Source: Purshia tridentata (lineage: Eukaryota; Streptophyta; Magnoliopsida; Rosales; Rosaceae). Taken from it: 64,000 bases of DNA. Under the pieces are notes generated by a model. It was not told the DNA's origin. It saw only the letters and a list, made by a program, of their open reading frames with translations, and did not search any database. The position numbers and the translations under genes were made by a program. The stretch lies in the NCBI GenBank assembly GCA_003254885.1, contig QANT01008001.1, positions 1 through 64,000 of the forward strand. Direction: 5' to 3'. Shown piece by piece: positions 25,072 to 35,412 of the stretch (position 1 is the stretch's first letter; every line of letters starts with the position of its first letter).

Positions 25072-25654
25072 TTCAGGTTTTACATGGTTTTATATTCTCT
25101 TCCAGAAATTTTGCCCACAACAAGTTGACAGGGCCTTTACCTGACTTAACTGGAATGAGTTCCCTCAATTATGTGTGAGTAGATAGCATGGATCTTTCAA
25201 TTTCAACATCAATTTTCCTGCAAGTTGTTCTTCTGTTATGATTTTACTTTCAGAGACCTCAGTAACAACTCATTTGACCCATTAGAAAAGGAAACTCTGA
25301 AAATTTTATTGAAATCTTTTGTTGAAATTCTCTACTGTTATGGTGCCTAGGGTTCTAAAATTTGGATAACTTCAAGGGACTGCGCCAGATAAGCTTTTCA
25401 GCCTTCCACAATTGCAGCAAGTGTAAGTTATAACTTCTAGGAGATGTACTGTAATCTTAGGAAACTGGCCATTCATATGTTTCCAACTTTTGACAAGAAC
25501 ATGGATGATAGTATCAGTCAACAACTTACAAATGCAGCTTGTTGATCTGGAGAACAATCAGATTTCAAAAGTAACTCTAGGTTATGAATACAACAATACA
25601 TTAATGTGAGACAGTTCATGGACCTTCATCTTTCTTTTTAATGATATTGTGTAT
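25072..25654 (+). pseudogene. Exons 10-13 remains of third receptor-kinase copy
   Basis: Exon 10 (25106-25174) is nearly complete with good splice sites. Exon 11 is cut after codons for SNNSFDP by a deletion that joins it to intron 11. Exon 12 (about 25,351-25,422) has an in-frame stop after its fifth complete codon. Exon 13 has lost its first third and carries small changes. The remains end at TGTAT, where a solo LTR is inserted. They are the third, non-functional member of the tandem receptor-kinase group. Confidence 0.88.
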
Positions 25655-26675
25655 TGTTGATGCAAAAATCTGTCGATGACCCCTGCACACAACTTAAATG
25701 CAGGTTGTTGATGACGTGGTGAGTTTGAGCGATCAAGGGGACGATCCGAACGTGTCAGCTGATCAGTTTCTGGGCTTCTTCCTGCACAAATGAACGAAAA
25801 AGGGCACCGGTGTGGTACCGGCCGGAGATGCTCCGATGGCAAAGTCAGAGGGATGCAAGGAAGAAGATGCAAGAAGTGCTGAATAGCACAACTAGAGCTT
25901 GGGAAGAAGATGAAGGAAAAGAGGTAAGATTTCTGGGTAAATATTGCTAGAGCTTGGGCTGGTTTTCTCAGATTTCTGTCTGTCCCTTTGCCTTGTGGTT
26001 ATGCTCTTACTTATAGGCAAAGGGATTGGGATACTTTGGCTGGCTAGTAGGTATCATCATGGCTAATCATAAATCTTGGAGGCTAAGCTTGCAGGGTAGG
26101 CTGGATTACTGACAAGTTCTCTTATTTAATGCAAGAGGGATGTCTGCAAGTTGCATGCATTAAATGGAAAGCAAGGCAGAATCGATGGGCCATAAATGCA
26201 AAGCATAAAGTTACCTTCGGAGTGTCAGGCGCAATAACTACCATCTGAGTTTGCGTTCGGCTCGGAATATGATGAGTCGAAGTTGATCAATCCGATCCGA
26301 ATAGGGCTTCCAGTGGTGGTTGACCTACGAGGAAGTTCAGTATATCCAGGAAGTGTTCGGCTCGGAGGGCAGATGAATCCGATCCGAACAATGAGACAGA
26401 AGAGCTACCGAACAGGTAGTTTGACGAAGGAAGACACTTAGCTACATTCCGATCCGAGCTCAGCTTCCGATCTGAACTGATGATGAGGTTTGCAGGCCTT
26501 GCCTCTGACTATAAGTCGACATGGTTGGTTCGGATCGGATCCGACAGTAGGATCCGATCCGGTGAGGTTGCTTCGATGGACCGTTGACCATGGGTCGTGG
26601 GACGGAAGTCGAATCCGAGGTCCCACGTGTCCAGCATGTTGACCGTTGACTCTAGGGAGGTGTTATCCCCGAACA
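25655..26675. mobile_element. Solo LTR or LTR-like fossil, 1,021 bases, with target duplication
   Basis: The element begins TGTTGATGC and ends CCCCGAACA, the TG...CA ends of an LTR. A perfect 5-base duplication TGTAT flanks it (25650-25654, 26676-26680) and the kinase-derived sequence resumes exactly on both sides. No second LTR, primer site or coding frame was seen, so it is a solo LTR left by recombination. The superfamily is not clear. The inner part is full of GATCCGAA/GATCCGATC-like motifs (26,270-26,570). The clean target duplication suggests it is not ancient; with one LTR no date can be given. Confidence 0.8.
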
Positions 26676-26680
26676 TGTAT

Positions 26681-26766
26681 TTTCCCCAGACCATCAATCT
26701 TAGTTGTCACTTTTACATATTGCAGACTTATAGTTATAGGGCACCCTGTGTGCAAATACCAATGGT
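26681..26766 (+). pseudogene. Intron 13 / exon 14 start of third receptor-kinase copy, between two solo LTRs
   Basis: TTTTCCCCAGACCATCAATC, TTAGTTGTCACTTTTACATA, TTGCAG and then ACTTATAG...GGCACCCTGTGTGCAAATACC match the end of intron 13 and the start of exon 14 of the full kinase. There is a 6-base internal duplication (TTATAG) and a short deletion. The fragment ends at ATGGT, the target site of the second solo LTR. Confidence 0.88.
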
Positions 26767-27521
26767 TGTTGTGTTTTGGCTCTCATTCGGAGGTGTTTCA
26801 AGGCTATGGAAGTGTCCTTAGAGGTTTGGTTGAAGTTAGGAAGGTTGTAGGAGGTTCGTGTTCAGGTGGAGCGTCCAAAAGATGAAGAATTTCAAAGAAA
26901 CGCCCCAGAGGACTGGTCCTATGGTCATGCGATTGGTCCTACAGAGGCGTTGTATGGTTTTTGGGCTGCCAAGCTGCTGGAGGACCGGTCCTACACGTGG
27001 TCCTCCGTGTTTTTTCCTAGTTTTAGGGGGTTTTAGGCTTCCTACTTCAATTGGGTTTGGTTTCTAAAGGCCTATTGTGTATAAATAAGACCTTTAGGCC
27101 CTAGAAAAAGAGAGAACGAGATAGACTCTAAATTTAGAGAGCTAGTCTTGAGAGTTCTTGTGAGACACACAATCTAGGTGGTGAGATCAAGATTAGGTAA
27201 TTAATCTTGGGTGAGAGAACTAGGGTTCTTGGTAAACACATTGAGAGAGGTTGTACAAGGGATTTGGGGATTAGGTTATGTGATTTAGTCCAATTGTAAT
27301 CTTGTACTTGGTTATTCTCATAGTGAAGAACGGAGATCTCTCCCGGGGACGTAGGCAGGATTTTGCCGAACCTCGTAAAATCTCGGTGTGATTGTGTGTG
27401 CTTGTTTATCTGTTTATTTTCGTCTTGGCTTTGATTATTATTTTCTTCTTCATCGAATTTATTACTTGTTGCGTGACGGTGAGAATTTGGTTTTAATTCC
27501 CAAACGATTCTTTATCCAACA
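26767..27521 (+). mobile_element. Solo LTR, probably Copia type, with target duplication
   Basis: The element begins TGTTGTGTTTTGG and ends TTTATCCAACA, with TGTTG/CAACA ends typical of Ty1/copia LTRs, and is flanked by a perfect 5-base duplication ATGGT (26762-26766, 27522-27526). Inside, a TATA-like TATAAATAAG at 27,080 and a downstream GGGGACGTAGGCAGGATTTT are common in such LTRs. No internal region or second LTR is present. It interrupts exon 14 of the third kinase copy within 100 bases of the previous solo LTR. It is non-coding; age cannot be estimated from a single LTR, but the duplication is undamaged. Confidence 0.88.
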
Positions 27522-28400
27522 ATGGTATCTCAAATACTCCTTACTCTGTGGCTCAGCAACCAAATACACTATAATTAAAATGAGCCTGTGGGTGAAACTT
27601 GGCCTCAATCCTCGTTCAGTTTCTCTTCAAAACCCCTTCTTCAACATTGATGACTATCTTCAAATACAACTGCCACTCTTTCCAGCTACAGGAACGCATT
27701 TTAATAGTTCAGAAGTTCTGAGGATTGGTTTTGAATTGAGCAATCAAACTTACAAGCCACCTGAGGAGTTTGGACCCTATTACTTTATTGCAGCCCCTTA
27801 TGCTTTCCCTGGTAACTTGAATCACATTGGTATTACATATACTGATATACTGTTTCAGTGCATTTTGAGATTGATTAAACTGACTAGAAAAATCCAAATT
27901 GTTTCATGAGCAAAGGTGTTATTGTTGGGATAGCAATTTGTTGTTCATTTCTGGTCCTCTTATCGGCTTTGGGAGGTTCTTGGAGTTGGCCATACAATGC
28001 GTTGAAGAACAGGCTGCGGATCGTCCCACAATGAGCTTCAAAAGGTGCTCTTAAACATCCATACAACGATGCCAGCTTGCCATAAAAGGAAGTGAGTGAC
28101 ACTATTGATGCCTTTGAATATAGTGGTGGAGACACGGTTCCGGCAAAAATGGGACCCAAGTAGCAAGCAGTGCAGCACAGTTTCTTGCTTATAAATATTA
28201 TTTCTTCTTTTGTACCTTCCCTATCTATATATAGTAGGAAAATAATACATATATATACAGTGTTATATATAGTGCCTTCTTCCAATATTTAAATAGAAAT
28301 GTAATACCTTTTACAATGTTTTCTAGTGGCTTCACCCTGTCAAGTACCATTGAAATCGATTATTGGAATTTTTCGTATATCCTTTTTTAACTTCTAAAAT
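27522..28400 (+). pseudogene. Exon 14-19 remains and 3' flank of third receptor-kinase copy
   Basis: Exon 14 resumes after the LTR (ATGGTATCTCAAATACTCC), but about 165 bases encoding the Cys cluster are missing before the codons for MSLWVKLGLNP. The frame then follows the ectodomain closely to PYAFPG. Exon 15 starts (AGCAAAGGTGTTATTGTTGG) but after about 60 bases jumps into exon 19 (CCTCTTATCGGCTTTGGGAGG), so the membrane span, P-loop and catalytic loop are gone. A further deletion in exon 19 follows before the C-terminal tail. The 3' UTR matches that of the full gene to about 28,400. The ectodomain part is still open over some 100 codons. Confidence 0.92.
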
Positions 28401-29473
28401 TTAATTCTAAGATATGTCTTTTAATAATTGAAATAAAAGAATTAAAAATTTTAAATTTTAAATCCAAATAACGTATCAATATTTTACTTGTAAAGAATAA
28501 TAAAGTAAGTTATATATGAATCAATGAAACACTACCATATCATTTAAAATACAAATTTAGCATTCCTAACACTATTTATAAGATAACCTCTCCCTCCTAT
28601 TAGATGTCATTGACATATATTGCATAGAATTGAAGTTGGTTTAGTTAGCTGAAGATAAAAATTTTCCTATACACATAGGTCTAACTGTCCTCTCTTATAT
28701 AATAAAAAAAAAAAAACGTATGTTGCATAAAATTCATAATAGGAGAAATGTAAATAAGGAATGACAGAGACTAATTTATTAATTATTGTATGAATTAATA
28801 AAATTGAATGATTTAGTTTATCAATCGAAAACTCTAGACAATAGACAATTGAGATTTTGTTTCTGGTAGTATAGAAAACGTAGACAATAGAAATTATTAA
28901 ATTAATAAGGAATGAAAATGGAATTATAATATTTTACACGAAAAGGGGAAATAAAATGAATTAATTAATTAATATTCGTTATTTTTTTAAGAAAAAGAGA
29001 GGAAGTCCAGTCACGAGTGATATCCTCACAGTGTGAAGTGGATCTGACCCAAAGAAAAGAAAGGAATAATAACAAACAAAAAAGCATTAACCGAAGGTGA
29101 AGGTTTGATAAAAAACGAGTATGGAATTGGTAGCTCTTCCCACGCACTTTACCACAGGGACAATCCTCAGTTTTCTGTTAAAGAAGGAACCATAATCAAT
29201 CAGTGCCGTACTGCCTTGGCCCTTGCCTCATTCAATCGCACTCAGATTGCAATCGAATCGCAGTCAGCCAGACAATGATACATGCCAAAGAAGAAGAAGA
29301 GCGTTTCAGTCGCTGTTGATGGGAGCGAGCAGAGTTCGCATTTGATAACGATAACAACACAACAACAAGCAGAGAAAGAAGAACAAGTAGCAGAAGAAGA
29401 AGAAGAAGAAGAAATTGTGGAGATTTGTTGTTGAAATCGTCTATGGAATGATATCCGATTAGGGAGGAGAGCA
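28401..29473. other. AT-rich spacer and GAUT7-like promoter/leader
   Basis: No gene is seen at 28,401-29,160, which is AT-rich with many short A/T runs. The presumed leader of the GAUT7-like gene (from about 29,200) is purine-rich, with GAAGAAGAAG runs at 29,285-29,297 and 29,394-29,412. It holds several short upstream ORFs, described in the findings. Confidence 0.5.
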
Positions 29474-32400
29474 ATGAAAAGCGGGGTTGGGGGTGGCAGT
29501 GTTGGTTATTCGGTTGGGAAGAGGAGATGGAAAGGGTTGGTGATTGGAGTTTTGGGCCTCGTTTTCCTTTCCATGCTCGTTCCTCTCATCTTCCTTCTCG
29601 GCCTTCACAATGGCTTCCACTCTGGCTCTACCGGTAACTCACTCACTCACTTAGATCTGTTTCTCTTTCTGTCTCAGATCCGATTTGCATTACCATCAAC
29701 TTTGCAATGCTAGTCTGGATCTCAAACTCATCTCCACCCTTTTCCTTCTTTCTTCACAATATGCAGGATATGGGTCCGAACAGCAAAATTCACCTTCAGT
29801 AAGAACCAGACCCTGCTTTTGTTAGTTTAGGATTAATTTCTAATTCCCACTTTTTGGTTGTTGATCTTCATTTTTTTTTTTTTTTTTNNNNNNNNNNNNN
29901 NNTTTTTTTTTTTTTTTTTGAATATCAGAATGCTCTTGGAGGATATGATACATCAATCAGTATCAGAGATGCTTCTAATCTGTCTGGGGTACTATACAAT
30001 TCACAAACTGAAACACATTGCTTTTATTATTTGTTGTTATTATTGTTTCGTATCATTTAATGATGCTTTGATTTCTTGCAGGGGGATCGTTCAAGCCATG
30101 TAGATGATCTTGTGAGACAATTTGCACCAACCCTTTCCAAGGTTCATTTCATATTGCTCTGATAGTCAATACTTACCCTTTTTCTTTTCTGTACAAATAC
30201 TTACTTTCTTTTACTCTGAAATTGATTAGTTTCATGTTTCATGATTACGATGCTTAACTAGTTACATAAAACATGAGCTTGTTGATGAATCGTCACTTAG
30301 CTTTCCTATAACTTACTGAAATATGTGGCATTTATTGATAAAGCCAATGATTTTATGTTTAAATTCTTTCATATTTGAAGTTGAATTTTGATAGGAATTT
30401 GTTAGCCTACTTAAGAGTAATAATGCAAGGAAGTCTTAGTTAGTAATGTGGTGTTGGCAAGAAGTTAAGGGCATCTGTTCCTACTGGTAAGGCTGGCTGC
30501 ACGCCTGCTGCCTGCACCTGTGTTGTTTATAAACTTTCTCATCTACCTTAGTCATCTAAAAACTGTTTTTTGAGGTGAGATGGTCCTCCTGAAAGTCCTA
30601 AACTATGCCACAATACAAAATAAGCCCTGAAATATGTGAGAACTCGTTATTCCACCATTTTATTCATCATATTAACGAGTCTCATTGATTTTGCTTTATA
30701 TATTTTTAGGCGTTGGCTAGATCCAGTAACTGGAGTAGTGGGCTAATGGGATTTGGCCCATTGGGTCTAGTGGCATCTTCTCTCTTAGATTAAAGGGTTG
30801 ATGGTAAGTTTCAAGGTTCAGGTCCTAGCTGGATAATGTCCCTATCATTTGTCCCAAAAAAAAAAAACCCAACAGAACTAGACATTATGGTGGAAACAAT
30901 ATGAAAAATTGCCTAATTCTCCCTTGCGTCTTTGTAACTGTCTGCTTATCATGATGTGCTTAATATCTTTATCTCTACCTTTTAGTAAATCTTAACACAT
31001 CTAGAGTTCTTCAATAGGATGTGCTTTAGTTCTTTCTAATAAGGAATCTTGAGCAATAAACTCTTCTGTTAGTACTAGACACTAACTTTTGGTTAAGGAC
31101 AAGTACAACTGAATTTTTCATTCACCAAACATGATAAGTGTTTAAGGATGAATCATTTTAAACTCTATTTGATTGGTCCTAATGAAATGTTAATCCGAAA
31201 GGGAAAATTCTAGACCCATATTACAAGAGCTGTAGCATATGTGTACCTTAGAAAAGCTGAAAACATAGTGGGATGGTTCCATTGCTATGGAACATACGAA
31301 TTTGCTTTTATCTATGAAGTAAAGTTTTGACATTTGTAATCAAAGTTTTGCAGTGAAGAAGTTATATCTTTATTATTTACCATACTAGTTCTACAAACCT
31401 CCCTCCACTTCCAACCAAAATTTCTCCATTTCTGGTTCTATATGTTTCACTTATCTTCCCCGTCTACCATAGCTGCTTCCTAATTAAAAGCATTCATATC
31501 TTGGAGGCACCCACCTATTAAGGTGCAGGTGGTTTGGGAAGACAGCTTCTCACTAATTTGTGATATATGAATCAATTTTTGACTTTGATTTTTTTTTTTT
31601 TTGCCAATAAAGACCTGTAGGCAATTGCCGCAATTTTTTATTTTTTTCATTTCTTGTATATAATGCACATCACAATCTTTGATGAGCATTGTAGTCACTT
31701 TATTGTTTCTAACTACAGAAATTTGGACATTCATTTTAAGATTTCCAGTTTTTCTTCGAGTGGACATACAAGCTTAATGATTTTAAGTGATGTGATGCAT
31801 GCATCTAAAGTCATGAGTGACCTGATTGTTTTCACTACCTTTTATTCTTTTGTGCTAGGATATACTGAAGAATATTTCACATCAAGCTGAAAATAAAACC
31901 AAAAATCTGGGTGCCCTGCGCGACAAGGAGCAAGGAAAGGGTATGTTATAGCTCAATATTTTGAAAAGGTTTGAGAATATTCTTTTAGCTTGCTACTTGA
32001 CCAATATTAACTTGGATTTTCTTTTTCAAATAATTTCAGGACTTCCTGCCCCTTCACGTCTGCAATCACCTTCCATAATAAATGTATACATTAATCAGTC
32101 TTTTTTTTTTTGAAATCTTATTAACATGTTATCTATTTCTTGTTCTTGCATAACTATTGTCTGATGTTCTGTTTAAATGGAAATTTTGTAACAGAACTCT
32201 AAAGCCGGTGGCACAGTTGAAATCATTGATTATGCGAAAGGCGGTGTTGAAAGTGGAAAATCATGTGAGCTGAAATATGGGAGCTACTGCCTTTGGCGTA
32301 ATGAGCATAGAGAAGACATGAAGGATTCTATGGTGAAGAGATTGAAGGATCAACTATTTGTGGCAAGAGCATATTTTCCTAGTATTGCAAAACTTCCAAC

Positions 32401-34366
32401 GCAGGATAAGTTGTCTCGTGAAATGAAACAAAATATTCAAGAGTTTGAGCGTGTTCTTAGTGAAAGTACTACAGATGTTGATCTTCCACCACAGTAAGTT
32501 GTGGCAACTTTTCGGTATTTCCCCATTTTCCATCATCAATGAGAACCAAAAATAAGATAAAGATTTTTACTATGACACATCTATGCTACTGACAATTGAC
32601 ATGGCTGAGATTGGCTGTTGTATCCATAAAGTACATGAATTTTCATCATTTATTCCTTATTTCAGGAAATTCATGCTTCTATTTGAATTTGTTCTACGAG
32701 AGTCCTTATAGTGGTTTTCATATACTTCTTCTAGTAATAGCTGACAATGTTTCTTCCTTGCCCAACATACTAAGCACAATTCCACTTGTTTCATCAGGAT
32801 TGCCAAGAAGCTACAGAGGATGCAAGCTGTGATAGCCAGAGCCAAATCATTTCATGTGGAGTGTAGTAATGTTGACAAGAAATTGAGACAAATATTTGAT
32901 ATGACTGAGGATGAAGCTACCTTCCACATGAAACAAAGCGTCTTCCTCTACCAACTCGCCGTCCAGACTATGCCAAAGAGTATCCACTGCCTTTCTATGA
33001 GACTGACTGTCGAATATTTCAGATCCCCTTTTGATGATATGGAGGCTGCCAAATACATTGATCCTGCATTGCACCACTATGTTATATTCTCCACTAATGT
33101 ACTTGCCTCAGCAGTTGTAATCAACTCAACTATCGTGCATGCAAAAGTATGGTTTAGACATTCTTTCATGCATACTTTGCTGCTAGTTTGCTTTAGTTCT
33201 AGTACTAATGACACTGATTAACTAATTTGCAATGTTTCAGGAAAGTGGGAAACTGGTTTTTCATGTGCTGACAGATGAACAGAATTACTATGCAATGAAG
33301 CTGTGGTTCTTTAGAAATACTTATAAGGAAGCCACAGTTCAGGTCTTAAACATGGAGCACCTTAAGCTGGACAACCGCAAATTACATTTTTCATTGCCTG
33401 TGGAGTTTCGTGTTACCCAAAGCATTGATAATCAACCTTTTGCCCGTAGAACAGAATACTTATCTACTTTTTCTCATTCGCACTTTCTGCTCCCTGAGAT
33501 ATTCCAGAATTTGAAGAAACTTGTGGTTCTGGATGATGATATTGTTGTCCAGCAGGACTTGTCTGCACTATGGAGCCTCAACATGGAAGGGAAAGTTAAT
33601 GCTGCTGTGCAGTTCTGCTCAGTGAAATTGAGTATGCTGAAGAGCTATCTTGGTGGGAACAGTTTCGATACAAATTCATGTGCTTGGATGTCTGGATTGA
33701 ATGTGATTGATCTGGTTAAGTGGAGAGATATTGATCTCACTGAAACTTACCAAAGGATTGTAAAGGAGGTGAGTGACGTTGTAAGGTTATCTAATATTTC
33801 TACACAGTTCAATTATTTAACATTAATTTAAAAAGAGAAGAAAAAAAGAAAAAAGAAAAGGAAACTAGTACAATTATTTCTATTCAGTATTTCTGGATTG
33901 AATGCTTGATCCATTCTTCCCTTTTAGTTGTGTGCTTATGTCATTGTGTTACAACAATTTTTGTGAATGTTATTATCATTCAAAACAGTTTCTGCATTTT
34001 TTCTTCAAGCCTTTATTTTGCTAAAACTACTATCTGTGAGCCATTCAGATTTTTCTAACTTATTTTCTTTCCCATCTGCATGGGCAGGTGAGCACACAAG
34101 ACGGACTAAATGAAGCTGTTGCACTGCGTGCAAGCTTGCTTACCTTTCAAGACTGGATTTATGCTCTTGATGGTTCTTGGGCTATCTCTGGACTAGGTCA
34201 TGACTATAATATAGATGTCGATGCAATAAAGAAAGCTGCAGTGTTGCACTATAATGGAAACATGAAACCTTGGCTTGAGTTAGGGATCCCAAAATATAAA
34301 GATTTTTGGAAGAAATTTATGACCCGAGAAGAACAGTTCTTGAGTGACTGCAATGTGAATTCATAA
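29474..34366 (+). CDS. GAUT7: Galacturonosyltransferase 7-like (GAUT7)
   Basis: Ten exons: 29474-29633, 29767-29798, 29929-29988, 30082-30141, 31859-31940, 32040-32083, 32195-32493, 32798-33146, 33241-33768, 34088-34366, giving 630 residues (Arabidopsis GAUT7 is about 620). The protein is type II: a short basic cytoplasmic tail (GKRRWK), a membrane span at about 20-44, a variable stem encoded by five small exons, then the GT8 domain. Visible signatures are CELKYGSYCLWR, KMKQ-like QNIQEFERVL, AVQTMPKSIHCLSMRLTVEY, FHVLTDEQNYYAMK, LVVLDDDIVVQQDLSALW (the metal-binding DDD), SCAWMSGLNVIDL and HYNGNMKPWLELGIP. GAUT7 tethers GAUT1 in the Golgi in the complex that makes pectic homogalacturonan. Intron 4 (1,717 bases) carries a SINE, and intron 2 an assembly gap. 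Confidence 0.95.
29888..29902. other. Assembly gap (15 N) in a poly-T tract
   Basis: Fifteen N lie inside a run of T in intron 2 of the GAUT7-like gene. The gap is flanked by T on both sides, so it is most likely an unresolved homopolymer rather than missing genes. The acceptor of the next exon (AATATCAG, ending 29928) is intact. Confidence 0.97.
30762..30867 (+). mobile_element. tRNA-derived SINE in GAUT7-like intron 4
   Basis: The head TGGGTCTAGTGGCATC resembles a Pol III A box, and AGGTTCAGGTCCTAG, about 45 bases on, resembles a B box (GGTTCGANTCC). A short body and a run of 12 A (30856-30867) follow. This is the build of plant tRNA-related SINEs, in the same orientation as the host gene. 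The flanking duplication was not found, so the exact 5' end is uncertain. Confidence 0.6.
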
Positions 34367-35412
34367 TGAGCTGATTGTCCTTGCTTACTGCTGGATGGAT
34401 GCTGAGAATTTTTTATCAAGCTTCCAAAACATATTGGGTTGATGAAGTGATAGCCACGCTGAGTTTCACAAACACAATTTTTTGGTAAATAAAAGTACTT
34501 GGAAAATTTAATTTTCTTTCTGGAAGAGCAGAAGGATGGAGCTCCAGGGCGGCAGCTAAAGTTCCGAGTTACCAGCATTAGGCAAACGAAAGGTGATTTG
34601 ATGGACAATCCAGGGAGGAGGAATATGGTATGAAGAAATTTTTTTGCTTAAGTGGAAAGCTGTGCAAATAATTGTGTACACAGGAAGGGTGCCTATTGTT
34701 TGTTTGTCCAATGAGATTCAATTACCATTCGTGTTCATATAAATGAATGTTGGCTGAGAGAGCAAGCAATCTAATGCCTTTCAGAGAAATCATTCTTCTT
34801 TTTGAGGTTGTATTTTAGTTTAAACTTCTGTTTTCCTTAGGCGATTTCAATGGACAATTTCTTTATTTCTTGTATCAATTTGTTCTCTAAACGTATCAAT
34901 TCAATTAGCACTGCCAAAGTTGCAGCTTTCTTCCTTCTCTTCTTGTCTTAGGCTGCCTTCGATTCAAAAATAGAAAAAAGTTGTGACTTTTGATATTCCT
35001 TGGCTTTTGCCTTTTACTGCCGTTACTACTTGTGTATAGACATTATTTTGTTCTCGACTCTCGAGTCTCAATTCAAAACTGCTGGGTTTTCTCTAGGGGG
35101 AAAAACTAAAAATGAAAAAGGGAGGAAACTAAACCATGATGGCAATCACCAATAACACTGATTGTTGTGCAAATATAAAACTTGGGGGAGATGCATGGTT
35201 ATCCCAGATGGGCCTGGGTGAGGCCCAAATACCAGACTTGAAACCCAAACTTGTTCCAAAATGCCCAAATAGAGAGATTTCAATTAAAAAATATCGAGCG
35301 AGTTAGAGTGAGATACGTACGGAAACACTACTAGAGAGATAATACAATGAAACCCAGTAGCCTAGCTACCACCTAAACACCGCAGCACTGCCTCCATTAA
35401 GTCTAAGCTCGA
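34367..35412. other. Convergent 3' regions of GAUT7-like and SCARECROW genes
   Basis: The two genes end tail to tail. The first 300-450 bases are probably the GAUT7-like 3' UTR and the last 100-300 the SCARECROW 3' UTR. No further gene, repeat or element was recognised between them. Confidence 0.5.

Noticed and set aside
26858-27067. Short frames in and beside the solo LTR
   Set aside because: They fall in LTR sequence without any conserved domain and are expected by chance.
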